A DNA stretch of 44,574 bases, taken from Bacillota bacterium. Lineage in GTDB: Bacteria > Bacillota > Clostridia > Lachnospirales > Lachnospiraceae. The translations under genes and the position numbers were made by a program. This document shows, one piece after another, positions 1 to 8,667 of the stretch (positions are counted from its first letter, which is position 1; each line of letters starts with the position of its first letter). The notes below the pieces were generated by a model. It searched no databases. It saw nothing but the letters and a program-made list of their open reading frames with translations, and was not told the origin of the DNA. The stretch lies in the NCBI GenBank assembly GCA_023411555.1, contig JAEYOQ010000004.1, positions 1 to 44,574 of the forward strand, read 5' to 3'.

Positions 1-20
1 AGACGCCACCATGAATATCA

Positions 21-81
21 TATCTTTTTGAAAGAGTTACTTCCACATATAATTTATATCCTTTTTGAAATAGTTATTTCC
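21..81. repeat. Imperfect direct repeat pair
   Basis: Two copies of a roughly 24-base unit (21-44 and 57-81), each reading TATC, a T-run, then GAAA-GTTA-TTCC, lie 36 bases apart start to start. Two or three positions differ. No gene is recognisable in 1-297, so the origin of the repeat is unknown. Confidence 0.4.
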
Positions 82-299
82 GCGCCCACTAGGAGAAGGG
101 GTGGAATTTAGTTTTTCAATCTTCATTAATGGCTGATATTTATGATGAGGTAATAATGAATGCTTGTTCCAGTATATGGAGTATGATATTATATTGGTAA
201 AAATCAGAAGCGCATTAAAGTATATAGTGTTATTCAAAAACCAAAATTAGTGCGCAATGATATGAATATGACTTTAGGGGGAAATAGGAAAAACTTAAT

Positions 300-563
300 G
301 TGGCATTTGGAAGATACTGTATGGTTACTGATTTTCAAAAAGTATATGAGTTTTGTACTAGATGGGGTAATATGCAGAACTCCAATGGCAAATCAGCATC
401 TTTCTGGGAATATGCCCAAACATTTGGCAATTTTGATTACAATCCTATGTTGCCGGTAATTGTAATTGATGAAAGTAATGGAGAGTACGCAGCATACGCT
501 AATGCATTTGTTGAAGAAAAACGAGAGTTTGCCTATCTCGAGCCATTATGTACCCAGCCGTGA
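300..563 (+). pseudogene. GNAT acetyltransferase, N-terminal remnant
   Basis: The 87 codons contain the front half of a GNAT-type N-acetyltransferase: a TDFxKVYEFCT-like first strand and helix, an NMQNSNGKSASFWEYAQTF block, and a strand pair ending GEYAAYAN...FAYLEPLCTQP. In full-length relatives that last motif is followed directly by the acetyl-CoA-binding RxxGxG/A segment. Here it is followed by a TGA, and nothing downstream up to the AraC gene restores it. The cofactor-binding half is therefore missing and the product should be inactive. The frame opens at 288 with a GTG at 300 and an ATG at 321; no convincing ribosome binding site precedes either. Family assignment is by motif reading; substrate unknown. 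Confidence 0.6.
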
Positions 564-681
564 CACTTAGCATTTTGAGCATGAATAAAGAAAGTTTATA
601 CAGTTATACAAAATGGTGCATGAAATGAACAGCAGATGAAAGCATTATTTGCTATACTCGTAATTGAAAGGAGGTGCTAAT

Positions 682-1569
682 ATGTCATTTGCATCTGATT
701 TTGAAAGCGCGATTGAATACATCGAGGAAAATTTGACCAGTGAAATCGACTTTAATATTGTGGCTAAAAAAGCGAAGTGCTCATCATATCATTTCCAAAG
801 GATGTTTTCCTCACTTGTCAGTATTCCATTATCTGAATACATTCGCAGAAGAAGGTTAACATTAGCTGCTTTTGAGATTCAGAATTCTGATGCGAAGATT
901 ACAGATATCGCATTGAAGTATGGTTATGAGACACATTCATCATTTACTCGCGCTTTTCAGTTGATGCATGGTGTGACGCCGTCAAAAGTGCGCACGGATG
1001 GTGTTCCATTAATGGCATATCCGCCGATCTCTTTTCAATTTATTTTAAGAGGAGTTGAAGCGATGCAGTATCAAATTATAGAAACACAGCCTTTTAAATT
1101 GTTTGGAATGGATGCTGTGCAAATTGACGGCTGGGATCCTGAAAAGTTTCTGGAACATGCTGATCGGGTCATAGAAAATGGGAGTCATGATGCAACGAAT
1201 ATTGCAGCAGGTTTCCCAGGTAACGCACAGGAAATGAATGAAAAGGGTGAGTGGGATGTTTCAAAGCTTAACTTACTTCACGCTATTCATTTCTGGGATG
1301 AAGCAGGAAATAAATACTTTATGTATGGATGGGAATTACCGGAAACTGGAGTGGATGAACAGTTTACAATCTTAGAAGTATCTTTGACAACATGGGTTAT
1401 TGTAACTATTCCATTGGATGGAGATCGTTCTGTAATCGTAAAATGTTACAATGATCTATATATGAACTGGTTCCCAACATCCGGATATGAGCAGGCACCA
1501 GGGCGTCCTGTTATTGAAAAATATGATGATAAGAATGCGGAGCTTTGGATGCCTATTATAAAGAAGTAA
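682..1569 (+). CDS. AraC-family regulator with GyrI-like effector domain
   Basis: A 295-residue DNA-binding regulator. Residues about 1-105 carry two AraC-type helix-turn-helix motifs (FNIVAKKAKCSSYHFQRMF, then ITDIALKYGYETHSSFTRAF with the conserved GVTPS end). The remaining 180 residues resemble the GyrI-like/effector-binding fold found in MarA/Rob-like regulators, including a YxLFGMDAV-like first strand and a WxPTSGYE...PVIEKYD end. The start at 682 is chosen because a strong AAAGGAGG lies about 7 bases before it; a TTG at 664 would put the RBS inside the gene. Such proteins usually bind small hydrophobic ligands and activate transporter or detoxification genes. The target here is not evident; the neighbouring hydrolase at 1711 is a candidate. 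Confidence 0.85.
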   Translation: MSFASDFESAIEYIEENLTSEIDFNIVAKKAKCSSYHFQRMFSSLVSIPLSEYIRRRRLTLAAFEIQNSDAKITDIALKYGYETHSSFTRAFQLMHGVTPSKVRTDGVPLMAYPPISFQFILRGVEAMQYQIIETQPFKLFGMDAVQIDGWDPEKFLEHADRVIENGSHDATNIAAGFPGNAQEMNEKGEWDVSKLNLLHAIHFWDEAGNKYFMYGWELPETGVDEQFTILEVSLTTWVIVTIPLDGDRSVIVKCYNDLYMNWFPTSGYEQAPGRPVIEKYDDKNAELWMPIIKK

Positions 1570-1710
1570 GAAAGAAAATGATATGCCTGCTGTTTATGGA
1601 ATCCCTGAATGGCTGGCTATCATTTTTATCACCCAGACTTGTACATATTTTCTCAGTAGAACCATAAGTATGAAAAGAACTAAGTAATATATCACAAGAG
1701 GTGAAAACCA

Positions 1711-2673
1711 ATGATAACACTCTTTTTGATTGTTTCGCTGATTATAATCCATAGGGCACATAAAAGCCAGTTTTGTAGAGCTGATTATGGAAAACATTTG
1801 CCAATGCAACGATATGAAACAGATTTACAGGATGTGCCTCAAAAGGCTATACATATTCAATCGGGAAAGAACCGGCTGAAGGGAACAATGTTTGGTTGTA
1901 GTGAATCTGTGAGATTATTGGTGATCAGTTCTGGTCACCGATGTCCGACGGAAGACTATCTGGAATATGTAAGGTTCTTTACTCAGCGTGGGTGGTTGGT
2001 TTTCTGTTATGATTATACAGGATATTATTCTAGCGAAGGTGAGTCTTCGATTGATTACATTCAGGCAGTTAAGGATCTTGATGCGGTACTTTCTTATTTT
2101 GAGAATCTTGAAGCTTATTCGAAAATGTCAGTTTCTTTGTTTGGACACAGCCTCGGTGGATACGTATCTCTTGCCGTTCTGAATTATTCGCACAATATAA
2201 AGTCGGTAGTATCCGCTTCCGGATTTGATACACCTGTTGAGCAATGGGGTTACTCCGTTAAGCGATACTCTGGGAAGATTGGGTTTCTAGAAGGTAAGAT
2301 TGCAGAAAGATATGAATATCTCGTTTATGGAAAAGAAACGAGACTGCTTTCAGCAGTGAATGGCATAAATTCATCACATATACCGATTCTGGTATTAAGT
2401 GGAACAACAGATGTATTTTACGGGGGAGTAAGTTCTATATATAAGCAAAAAGACAATATAAAAAATCCGAAGTGTAGATTCATGTTAATGGACAAACCGG
2501 GAAAGAATGGTCACTATGATTATCTTTTATCCGATGAGGCAATTGAGCTCAGAGCAAAATGCCCAGGAGAAGTCAAAGTGGATGATATACGGTTGTATTC
2601 AGCCATCGATATTGATTTGTTCGAAGAAATGAATTCGTTTTTGGTTTATTCTCCAGAGAAGAAAAAGGAATGA
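1711..2673 (+). CDS. Alpha/beta hydrolase, membrane-anchored
   Basis: A 320-residue serine hydrolase of the alpha/beta fold. The N-terminus is hydrophobic (residues 2-13), suggesting a single membrane anchor or uncleaved signal. The nucleophile elbow GHSLGGY places the serine near residue 147. The preceding strand reads FCYDYTGY, where an oxyanion/turn motif is expected, a late acid is probably the D of SGTTDVFYGG, and the histidine is probably in NGHYDYL. Spacing and length fit an esterase/acyltransferase-like subgroup rather than a lipase; the substrate cannot be told. An AGAGGTG lies about 7 bases before the ATG. It ends just before a strong bidirectional hairpin and is probably transcribed with or just after the AraC gene. 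Confidence 0.75.
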   Translation: MITLFLIVSLIIIHRAHKSQFCRADYGKHLPMQRYETDLQDVPQKAIHIQSGKNRLKGTMFGCSESVRLLVISSGHRCPTEDYLEYVRFFTQRGWLVFCYDYTGYYSSEGESSIDYIQAVKDLDAVLSYFENLEAYSKMSVSLFGHSLGGYVSLAVLNYSHNIKSVVSASGFDTPVEQWGYSVKRYSGKIGFLEGKIAERYEYLVYGKETRLLSAVNGINSSHIPILVLSGTTDVFYGGVSSIYKQKDNIKNPKCRFMLMDKPGKNGHYDYLLSDEAIELRAKCPGEVKVDDIRLYSAIDIDLFEEMNSFLVYSPEKKKE

Positions 2674-2683
2674 CTGAGTAATT

Positions 2684-2727
2684 ATTGATACCCCTTTCAC
2701 TGGATGTCCAATAAAAGGGGTATCAAT
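2684..2727. terminator. Bidirectional terminator hairpin
   Basis: A near-perfect inverted repeat of about 20 bases per arm (ATTGATACCCCTTT... against ...AAAAGGGGTATCAAT) with a 4-base loop separates two convergent genes, the hydrolase and the DUF2871 gene. A- and T-rich flanks exist on both sides, consistent with termination in either direction. Confidence 0.8.
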
Positions 2728-2739
2728 TATACTTATAGT

Positions 2740-3168
2740 CTACTTTTGGCTATTAACATCATCGATTCTATTAAGTAATATTAGGAAGAATAGGATATAA
2801 GCTATCGTCATAATAATATGACTTAAGCCTGCCATACCTGAGATGGAAGAGTCGATCATAGTTGATATTTCAAGGTTTAATACCTCTACACATCCACGTA
2901 TAGACATCATTATAACGGAGAATACAAGACCGATATTGTAAGTGATAAAGAATTTATTAAATTTCTTATTCTTTGTTAATTCAAAGGATTTTTCTAGTAA
3001 TAACACAATTAATAAGAAGAATACCCCTGAAACTAATACATGAGTATGTAGACCGCTTAAGACAGTTTCTTCTGTGAAGCCATTTATTTTTGTAAACTCC
3101 CTATAAAAAACTCCAAGAAGCATTCCTAACATACTATAAAAAAAGCTTAATTTTGCAATTTTTTTCAT
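2740..3168 (-). CDS. DUF2871 family membrane protein
   Basis: A 142-residue integral membrane protein with four predicted helices. The opening (KKIAKLSFFYSMLGMLLGVFYREFTK) followed by NGFT...LSGLHTHVLVSG is characteristic of the DUF2871 family, whose function is not known. The conserved HTHxLV histidines at the start of helix 2 could bind a metal or haem, but that is only inference. The gene is preceded on its own strand by AGGAG about 9 bases from the ATG and stands alone between two plus-strand units. Confidence 0.8.
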   Translation of the reverse strand: MKKIAKLSFFYSMLGMLLGVFYREFTKINGFTEETVLSGLHTHVLVSGVFFLLIVLLLEKSFELTKNKKFNKFFITYNIGLVFSVIMMSIRGCVEVLNLEISTMIDSSISGMAGLSHIIMTIAYILFFLILLNRIDDVNSQK

Positions 3169-3269
3169 TTAATACACTCCTAGCTCATATTTATTTGAAA
3201 TTCCAACAAGCTGTAGTAATTCCATAACAATTATCTTACCATCTAATATAGATAAAAACAAGATACGAT

Positions 3270-3359
3270 GGCAATTTCTTTTACTCTGTCATATCTGGGG
3301 AAGGATTGGCTAAGATTGCAGAGGAATTGAGACAAGTGATTGAAAAATTTAAAATATAA
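3270..3359 (+). pseudogene. Methyl-accepting chemotaxis protein, C-terminal remnant
   Basis: A short open stretch ends in EGLAKIAEELRQVIEKFKI then a TAA. This closely matches the last helix of chemoreceptors (EELxxLAEELRxxVxKFKI). The rest of the receptor is absent: upstream lies the DUF2871 gene on the other strand. The piece is only about 30 codons and has no start or RBS. A different, internal fragment of a chemoreceptor lies at 35141-35377. Confidence 0.55.
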
Positions 3360-3484
3360 TTATGATAAGAGGACGCAACCAAACATAACAATACGTTTAC
3401 ATATTTGTTATCTACGGTTGGTGGAAACTTAGGCAACCGGATGTTACAATAATCGCATAAATCAAATTTAAGGGAGGATGGTTT

Positions 3485-4207
3485 ATGAGCATTGTAATGG
3501 TTCAGAATCTTGTCAAAGAATACCCCGCCTTTCGATTGAATCGTGTTACCTTTTCTCTGGAAGCAGGAAGGATTACGGGTTTTATCGGCAGAAACGGTGC
3601 GGGGAAAACAACAACAATAAAATCTATGCTGAATCTTGTCCATCCGGATGGTGGTGAGATTATCTTTTTTAATAAACCTTTGAGTGAACATGAAGCGGAA
3701 ATCAAGAGGCAAATCGGATACTCCACCGGCATCGTAAACTGGTATCCGAGAAAGAAAATCCGTGATATTGTTGAAGTTACAAAATACTTTTACGACACCT
3801 GGGATGAGACAGCATACCACAAGTATCTGAGAATGTTTCAGCTGGATGAAAATAAGACTCCACTGGAGTTGTCGGAAGGCATGAAGGTAAAATGTAACCT
3901 ACTGCTGGCACTTTCTCATAAAGCCGAAATCTTGATTTTGGATGAGCCCACCAGTGGACTGGATCCATTTTCCAGAGATGAGCTTCTGGAATTATTCAGT
4001 GAGTTGAAGAAAACCGGTATTGCAATCTTCTTCTCTACGCACATTATATCCGATATAGAAAAATGCGCGGATGATATTGTGTATATATCAGGAGGGAATA
4101 TAATAGCCGCAATGTCTAAACCGGACTTTGTGACACAATTTTCAAAATCAGGCGAAAATCTTGAGCAGACATTTTTAAGACTGGAAAGAGGTGCGATAAA
4201 TGAGTAA
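3485..4207 (+). CDS. ABC transporter ATP-binding protein, YtrB-like
   Basis: The 240-residue cytoplasmic ATPase couples ATP hydrolysis to the permease encoded next. Walker A is GRNGAGKTT (about 35-43), Walker B is ILILDEP and the switch histidine is in FFSTHIISD. The signature loop reads LSEGMK rather than LSGGQ, a change typical of the small YtrB/BcrA-related ATPases of Firmicutes. A GGGAGGA lies about 8 bases before the ATG. Its 3' end overlaps the permease gene by 8 bases, so the two are translationally coupled. Relatives include cell-envelope stress and antibiotic-export systems; the substrate here is unknown. Confidence 0.88.
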   Translation: MSIVMVQNLVKEYPAFRLNRVTFSLEAGRITGFIGRNGAGKTTTIKSMLNLVHPDGGEIIFFNKPLSEHEAEIKRQIGYSTGIVNWYPRKKIRDIVEVTKYFYDTWDETAYHKYLRMFQLDENKTPLELSEGMKVKCNLLLALSHKAEILILDEPTSGLDPFSRDELLELFSELKKTGIAIFFSTHIISDIEKCADDIVYISGGNIIAAMSKPDFVTQFSKSGENLEQTFLRLERGAINE

Positions 4208-4853
4208 TATATTAAGAAAAGAAATGAGACTCAGTGCATCGGTGCTTTCCTATCTGTTTATTGCCTTTGGCTTCATGTTTTTTATTCCCGGCTATCCGAT
4301 ACTATGCGGGGTGTTTTTTGTAACACTTGGCATATTCCAAAGCTTTCAAAATGCACGGGAAGCGAACGATATTGTGTTTTCAACTTTACTTCCCATTGCA
4401 AAAACCGATGTGGTAAAAGGAAAATTCCTTTTTTCATGCTTTATCGAATTATGCAGCTTCGCCTTGATGGCTACTGCAACCATATTGCGAATGACGATGC
4501 TTTCAGAAACATCTGTGTATAGAAACAATGCCTTAATGAATGCAAATCCATTTGCTCTGGGTATGGCTCTTCTGATATTTGGTCTATATAATTATATTTT
4601 CATCGGCGGTTTTTTTAAGACTGCATATAATTTCGGGAAGCCCTTCCTGATATACATTATAGCTGCCTTCCTTACACTTGGAATTGGAGAGGCACTGCAT
4701 CATATTCCTGGACTTGAAATACTGAATGCCTTTGGTTTTGAGCATATGGTACTGCAGTTTGGCTTATTTAGCATAGGTGCTTTATGCTATGTTCTGATGA
4801 CCCTGCTTTCCTACAAGCGTGCCTGCAGACATTTTAAAACAATCGATTTGTAA
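4200..4853 (+). CDS. ABC-2 type permease
   Basis: A 217-residue membrane protein with about six hydrophobic helices and no extracellular domain, of the ABC-2 small permease group (PF13346-like). The region SFQNAREANDIVFSTLLPIAKTDVVKGKF between the second and third helices is the typical cytoplasmic coupling segment of this family. It begins inside the last codons of the ATPase and is followed 14 bases later by an HTH regulator. Two identical subunits plus two ATPases would form the exporter. Substrate unknown. Confidence 0.82.
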   Translation: MSNILRKEMRLSASVLSYLFIAFGFMFFIPGYPILCGVFFVTLGIFQSFQNAREANDIVFSTLLPIAKTDVVKGKFLFSCFIELCSFALMATATILRMTMLSETSVYRNNALMNANPFALGMALLIFGLYNYIFIGGFFKTAYNFGKPFLIYIIAAFLTLGIGEALHHIPGLEILNAFGFEHMVLQFGLFSIGALCYVLMTLLSYKRACRHFKTIDL

Positions 4854-4867
4854 AGGAGTTCGATATC

Positions 4868-5320
4868 ATGCTAAAAGATAATTTGATTATGCTTCGAAAT
4901 ATTCACGGCTATTCACAGGAAGAAATTGCGGAGAATATCGGTATTTCCCGACAGGCTTATGCTAAGTGGGAAAGTGGAGCTACGATTCCGGATATTGAAA
5001 AATGCAGCTCCCTTGCAAAGGTGTATGGCATTACCATTGACAGCTTAATTAAGACCGAAACAGTCGATGGCATTAATATGATTCCTCCTGCGCCTAATGG
5101 TAAAAACATCTGGGGCTCTGTTACAATCAACGAGCGAGGACAGATCGTTATTCCGAAAGCTGCAAGGGATATGTTTGGGCTTACCGGTGGGCAGCGTCTG
5201 ATCATTCTCAGTGACGAGGAAGGCATTGCTCTTGTACCGGCAGAAGTATTTGAGGCCAGAATGAAGGCCATAATGGAGTTTGCCGCCATTAAGAACGATG
5301 GAGAACAACCAGCCAAATAA
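4868..5320 (+). CDS. HTH (Xre) + SpoVT/AbrB fusion regulator
   Basis: A 150-residue regulator with two DNA-binding-type modules. Residues 1-60 are a Cro/CI helix-turn-helix (YSQEEIAENIGISRQAYAKWE). Residues about 82-130 are an AbrB/SpoVT swapped-hairpin domain (GSVTINERGQIVIPKAARDMF...GQRLIIL). The combination is common next to small ABC exporters in Clostridia. An AAAGGAG lies about 10 bases before the ATG. It is the last gene of the operon and probably controls it; the operator is not evident by eye in the promoter region before 3485. Confidence 0.85.
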   Translation: MLKDNLIMLRNIHGYSQEEIAENIGISRQAYAKWESGATIPDIEKCSSLAKVYGITIDSLIKTETVDGINMIPPAPNGKNIWGSVTINERGQIVIPKAARDMFGLTGGQRLIILSDEEGIALVPAEVFEARMKAIMEFAAIKNDGEQPAK

Positions 5321-5361
5321 CTCTGCACAGGGTATAACAAAGGAAATATAATAGAAACGAT

Positions 5362-5422
5362 ATGCTCCCTTCTAGGTAGACAAGTGTAACAAAGGCTTGT
5401 TACTTAAGAGGGAGCATTTTTA
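5362..5422 (+). terminator. Rho-independent terminator
   Basis: ATGCTCCCT pairs with AGGGAGCAT, followed by TTTTTAA. A second nested pair, GTAACAA/TTGTTAC, lies in the loop. It closes the ABC/HTH operon. Confidence 0.8.
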
Positions 5423-5617
5423 ATATTTAAGAGAATAGCTCATGGTTATCCTTCTTTTATGCTGTTAGAGAGTGGGTTTTATAGTATAATGATTACGGTA
5501 GTGGCTTACGATTCTTGATATGCGACATACCATCGTCGTAAAGATGGATGGATTGTGGTAAGCTAGATATATGAATCTGTGTTGTGAATACATAATGCGG
5601 TTTACTTAGATAATGCT

Positions 5618-5872
5618 GTGGGCGGAGAATGGACTGCCAGGGAATTTGCAGATTTTATCTGTGCTCTTGATCTCTATGATACGATTGTCAGAATACTTTA
5701 TAGAGATAGAAGTGGCATAATTGTCCAGGAGTCTGTAAGGTTTAATGGCAATAAGATTTGCTGGTGCGATGATATGCTGGGTGCTGGGAACTTTATACAG
5801 GAAAGATATGATAGGGATCCTAATTTCAGGACAGCAAAATATCATGTCCAGAGCAATAAAGTAACATTTTGA
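5618..5872 (+). CDS. Small hypothetical protein or gene remnant
   Basis: I do not recognise this 84-codon frame. It has real-protein composition (GGEWTAREFADFICALDLYDTIVRIL..., CWCDDMLGAG), but the only start is a GTG with no visible RBS. The frame also remains open upstream to 5588, with a plausible continuation AVYLDNA. That suggests either a short protein of unknown function or the C-terminal end of an eroded gene. It lies 25 bases before the MBL-fold gene and may be co-transcribed with it. The preceding 5423-5600 holds no gene; a TAGTGGCTTAC/GTAAGCTA pair there could form a weak stem. Confidence 0.35.
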   Translation: MGGEWTAREFADFICALDLYDTIVRILYRDRSGIIVQESVRFNGNKICWCDDMLGAGNFIQERYDRDPNFRTAKYHVQSNKVTF

Positions 5873-5897
5873 TCGGAACATTAGAATAGGAGGCTCT

Positions 5898-7274
5898 ATG
5901 ACAGAGGTAGAAATATTACAGGCAAATCAGATTGGGGGATGCGTTACAGTGGTAAGCACCACAATAAACGGCAAGACCCATAGAATCATGATAGATTATG
6001 GATGCTCCCTTGAAGGGAGTGAAACGAAAGAAGATATAAGATATCCCTGGAATGAGCGGCCTATCGATGCGGTATTTTTTACTCATTATCATGGAGATCA
6101 TGTGGGAAGGCTTATGGAGATTCCAGATAATGTTCCACTATATATGGGGGGAACTGCCAGGCAGGTCATGATCAATATTCAGGAGGCGTTAGCTAAAATT
6201 CCCGATTTAGTGGAGGCAGAGTCTCATAAGAGGGAGCTAGAGGTATTACAGGACGATAAAAGAATACAAACCTTTCAATGGAACGGTCATTTCTATGAAC
6301 ATATAAAGGATATTACAGGCTTTGTAATAGAACCATATAGTGTGGATCATTCTGCATATGATGCGTATATGTTTCTGATAGAAGCAACGGATGATACTAT
6401 GCTAAATGGAAAAAAGGTGATTCTACATACGGGAGATTTCCGGGGTCATGGAAGACGTGGAAAGATAATACCCAAGATGATAGATTATTATATAAGAAAA
6501 AAAAGGAAGGGTATACCGGGAAGGGATGTCGATATACTTGTTACGGAAGGTACTATGATGAACCGTGACACAGAAAAGGTGCGAACTGAGCCTGAAATGC
6601 AAAAAGAAGCAGAATTGTATCTTCGTAAGCATAAATATGCATTCTTAATTTGCTCATCTACGAATCTGGATTCCCTCGCTAGCTTCTACCAAGCAGCACA
6701 GGAGGCTGCAAAGCCTTATGAAAGCTATCTCTACACATATTCGCCTTATTACAAAACACAGCTTAAGACATTTACACAGACGGCTGGAAGGTTCTCAGAT
6801 GTGTATAAATTTGACCATGTTTATGTATTAGAGCTTGATAAAGTACTTTCCTCTCCTAGATGGAGGATGACGCAGCAGGAGCTGATGAGAAAGACAGGAT
6901 TCCTTGCTACGATTAAGCCGGAAGAGAGATTTGAGAAATACATTGATGCATTTTTGCAAGATTATCATGAAGGAATAATAAAAGAAAAGCCTGTAATAAT
7001 CTACTCAATGTGGGACGGATATGTTGATAAAAACAACAAGGCTAAAAACCAGGAGTGGGTTGATTTTCTTGAACGTCAGGAAGCAAAGGGTGTTGAGGTC
7101 AAGCAGCTGCACACCAGCGGACATGCCACGATAGAAATGATCGAGGCTGTTATTACAGCAGTGGATCCGAAGGAAGCTATATTGCCCATACATACAGAAA
7201 ACGCTGAAAAGTTTAAAACACTGAATATTTGTGATGAACTAAAGAACAGGATCGTTATAACTGATGGGGAGTGA
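5898..7274 (+). CDS. MBL-fold metallo-hydrolase
   Basis: A 458-residue metallo-beta-lactamase-fold protein. The metal-binding core THYHGDH (H63, H65, D67, H68) is intact; later ligands are probably the H of SVDHSAYDAY, the D of LHTGDFRGHG and the H of LHTSGHAT. The order of motifs, with a roughly 200-residue insert between the DFRGHG and SGHAT segments, matches the beta-CASP/RNase J-like branch acting on nucleic acids, though the protein lacks the long C-terminal domain of RNase J. The reaction is therefore best given as a zinc-dependent hydrolase, possibly a nuclease. A GGAGG lies about 6 bases before the ATG. Confidence 0.82.
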   Translation: MTEVEILQANQIGGCVTVVSTTINGKTHRIMIDYGCSLEGSETKEDIRYPWNERPIDAVFFTHYHGDHVGRLMEIPDNVPLYMGGTARQVMINIQEALAKIPDLVEAESHKRELEVLQDDKRIQTFQWNGHFYEHIKDITGFVIEPYSVDHSAYDAYMFLIEATDDTMLNGKKVILHTGDFRGHGRRGKIIPKMIDYYIRKKRKGIPGRDVDILVTEGTMMNRDTEKVRTEPEMQKEAELYLRKHKYAFLICSSTNLDSLASFYQAAQEAAKPYESYLYTYSPYYKTQLKTFTQTAGRFSDVYKFDHVYVLELDKVLSSPRWRMTQQELMRKTGFLATIKPEERFEKYIDAFLQDYHEGIIKEKPVIIYSMWDGYVDKNNKAKNQEWVDFLERQEAKGVEVKQLHTSGHATIEMIEAVITAVDPKEAILPIHTENAEKFKTLNICDELKNRIVITDGE

Positions 7275-7278
7275 GAAT

Positions 7279-7362
7279 ATGACAGAGATAAAAAAGATAC
7301 AGATTGGGTCTGCAGGTCTTGTGGTATCAGAGATGGAAGCTATCAATATGCTATACCCATAA
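7279..7362 (+). pseudogene. Aldo/keto reductase, N-terminal remnant
   Basis: Starting 4 bases after the MBL gene, 27 codons read MTEIKKIQIGSAGLVVSEM, then diverge and stop. Aldo/keto reductases of this class begin with a strand of the form KxxLGxSGLxVSxLGLGCMG, so the similarity ends exactly before the GLGCMG motif. Nothing of the remaining 300 or so residues follows. It looks like the leftover start of a deleted gene that once formed an operon with the MBL gene. Confidence 0.5.
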
Positions 7363-7395
7363 ACAATAGGAAAAACAAATAGAGAGGTTAAAGAT

Positions 7396-7809
7396 TTGGA
7401 AAACTTACAGATGATTATAAAAGCAGTTTTGTTACTTGGTGGTATAGGAGTTGGTATTGCGGTGCTGATGTTTCCGGTAGTAGTTGATCTTCAGTATTAC
7501 GGAGAAAATGGCAAGCATATCTTAAATTACTGGATGACTGTAATAGAGCTGATTTGTATCTTCACAGTTTATACCTATATTCCGGAATGGGGATCTGATG
7601 GCTCCACAGAAGCACTTGGATTCTTATGTATATCAATTATTGTTTCTTGGATATTGGCAGTGAAAAAGGCAAAGAAGCTTGGAATTCAGGGTGTAGGTGT
7701 TAGCATCGTAGTTATAGCACAGATTCTGTCGCCGGTAAGCATTATTTTTATTCTACTTAGCATAGCAGGTCTAGCAGAAAAGATAAGTGGAAAAAGCAAA
7801 AAGCATTAG
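7396..7809 (+). CDS. Hypothetical four-helix membrane protein
   Basis: I do not recognise the family. The 137 residues contain four hydrophobic segments (about 7-28, 43-62, 73-88 and 101-126) and a basic tail (KISGKSKKH), consistent with an integral membrane protein with a cytoplasmic C-terminus. The start is a TTG at 7396 preceded by AGAGAGG about 10 bases away; no in-frame ATG occurs nearby. It sits between gene remnants and could be an intact survivor of the same decayed stretch. Confidence 0.55.
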   Translation: MENLQMIIKAVLLLGGIGVGIAVLMFPVVVDLQYYGENGKHILNYWMTVIELICIFTVYTYIPEWGSDGSTEALGFLCISIIVSWILAVKKAKKLGIQGVGVSIVVIAQILSPVSIIFILLSIAGLAEKISGKSKKH

Positions 7810-7883
7810 AAGGGTGCGATTATAAGTACTTTAATCTAAATAAAGCGAAAGGAAAACATGTTTCTACATATCGAAGAAGGTAA

Positions 7884-8222
7884 TTGATCTCTATATGTTT
7901 GACAATAGGTTTTGAATATATTTCTATTCTTGCTGGAATTCCTTATTTTGGAGTTGTGACAGGTGACCCAAATGAGCCTGGAATTAACGGTGCATTGATG
8001 CAACGTCAAGGTGTTTCACCCGAACCAGGTCAGGCTTTGAATGGCTATGCATGTACAATGGGAGTTGAAGATTACGATTCAACTGAAACAATTATTCTTA
8101 ATAATGGTGGAAAGGTCGCATTGCCAAAATACGCCTTACCAGGAATGGCTTGGCAGGGATACTATATCGATACGGAAGGTAATATATTTGGTATTCATCA
8201 GCCAGACGAGAACGCAAAATAG
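7884..8222 (+). pseudogene. VOC/glyoxalase family protein, N-terminally truncated
   Basis: From about codon 18 on the frame matches the VOC (glyoxalase/bleomycin resistance) type protein with YFGVVTGDPNEPGINGAL, a repeat-like CTMGVEDYDSTETIILNNGG and a final GYYIDTEGNIFGIHQPD. The first beta-alpha-beta unit, which in relatives carries the HFEIxxxDxxRAxxFY motif, is missing and is replaced by an unrelated hydrophobic lead (ISICLTIGFEYISILAG). The ATA/ATG start region has no RBS. A VOC fold missing half of its first module should not form a normal metal site, so I call it a pseudogene. Confidence 0.65.
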
Positions 8223-8224
8223 TA

Positions 8225-8440
8225 TTGATATCAAAGGTGGATAATATAGAAGAACTGAATAATGTAAAAATAGAGGGTTTCCAGACATTGAGAAAAACGA
8301 TCCGGTTCTATGAAGAAAAGCAATTGATCCATCCTGAACAGACCGAGATTAATGGAAGGTTTTTTCGCAGCTATACGGACCATGATATAGATCAACTGAG
8401 GAAAAAAACGCACTGGATCTTGAGTTTAAGACTCGAGTAA
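8225..8440 (+). pseudogene. MerR-family regulator remnant
   Basis: Codons 22-60 match the winged part of a MerR DNA-binding domain: TLRKTIRFYEEKQLIHPEQ, NGRFFRSYTDHDIDQLR. The first helix-turn-helix is missing and the frame is lost at a run of A residues near 8400, just where the linker helix should begin. It directly abuts the VOC remnant. No coherent continuation of MerR sequence can be followed beyond 8410. Confidence 0.6.
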
Positions 8441-8626
8441 TCAATGACTTTGTTGCTAAATATTCGGAAGAGACAGAAAAGCTGTTCAATTCAATTTACT
8501 GATTCGAACAGCTTCCAAGCTTCTCGAGGAAGGGGATGGTGTGCCTTTGCTCTAAAGTGGTATGAACCATCGGACTCGAAGAAACTGGATTCTAAAAATG
8601 AGAAATCCAAGAAATATAGTCTATAA
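8404..8626 (+). other. Frame-broken coding fragments of unknown origin
   Basis: Protein-like stretches continue in three successive frames: NALDLEFKTRVINDFVAKYSEET..., ending at 8502; RTASKLLEEGDGVP, about 8502-8545; and FALKWYEPSDS, 8546-8580. Read together across two frame changes they look like the degraded end of a gene I cannot identify. From 8627 to 8667 nothing is seen. Confidence 0.3.
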
Positions 8627-8667
8627 TTACAAAAATTATTATAAAAGTAATAAAATGTTAATATCCC

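Noticed and set aside
37..237. A 66-codon minus-strand open frame at the left end.
   Set aside because: Low-complexity hydrophobic composition, no RBS, and it overlaps the direct repeats. It has no recognisable family.
250..459. An alternative frame overlapping the GNAT remnant.
   Set aside because: It is the out-of-frame shadow; the frame at 300-563 carries the acetyltransferase motifs.
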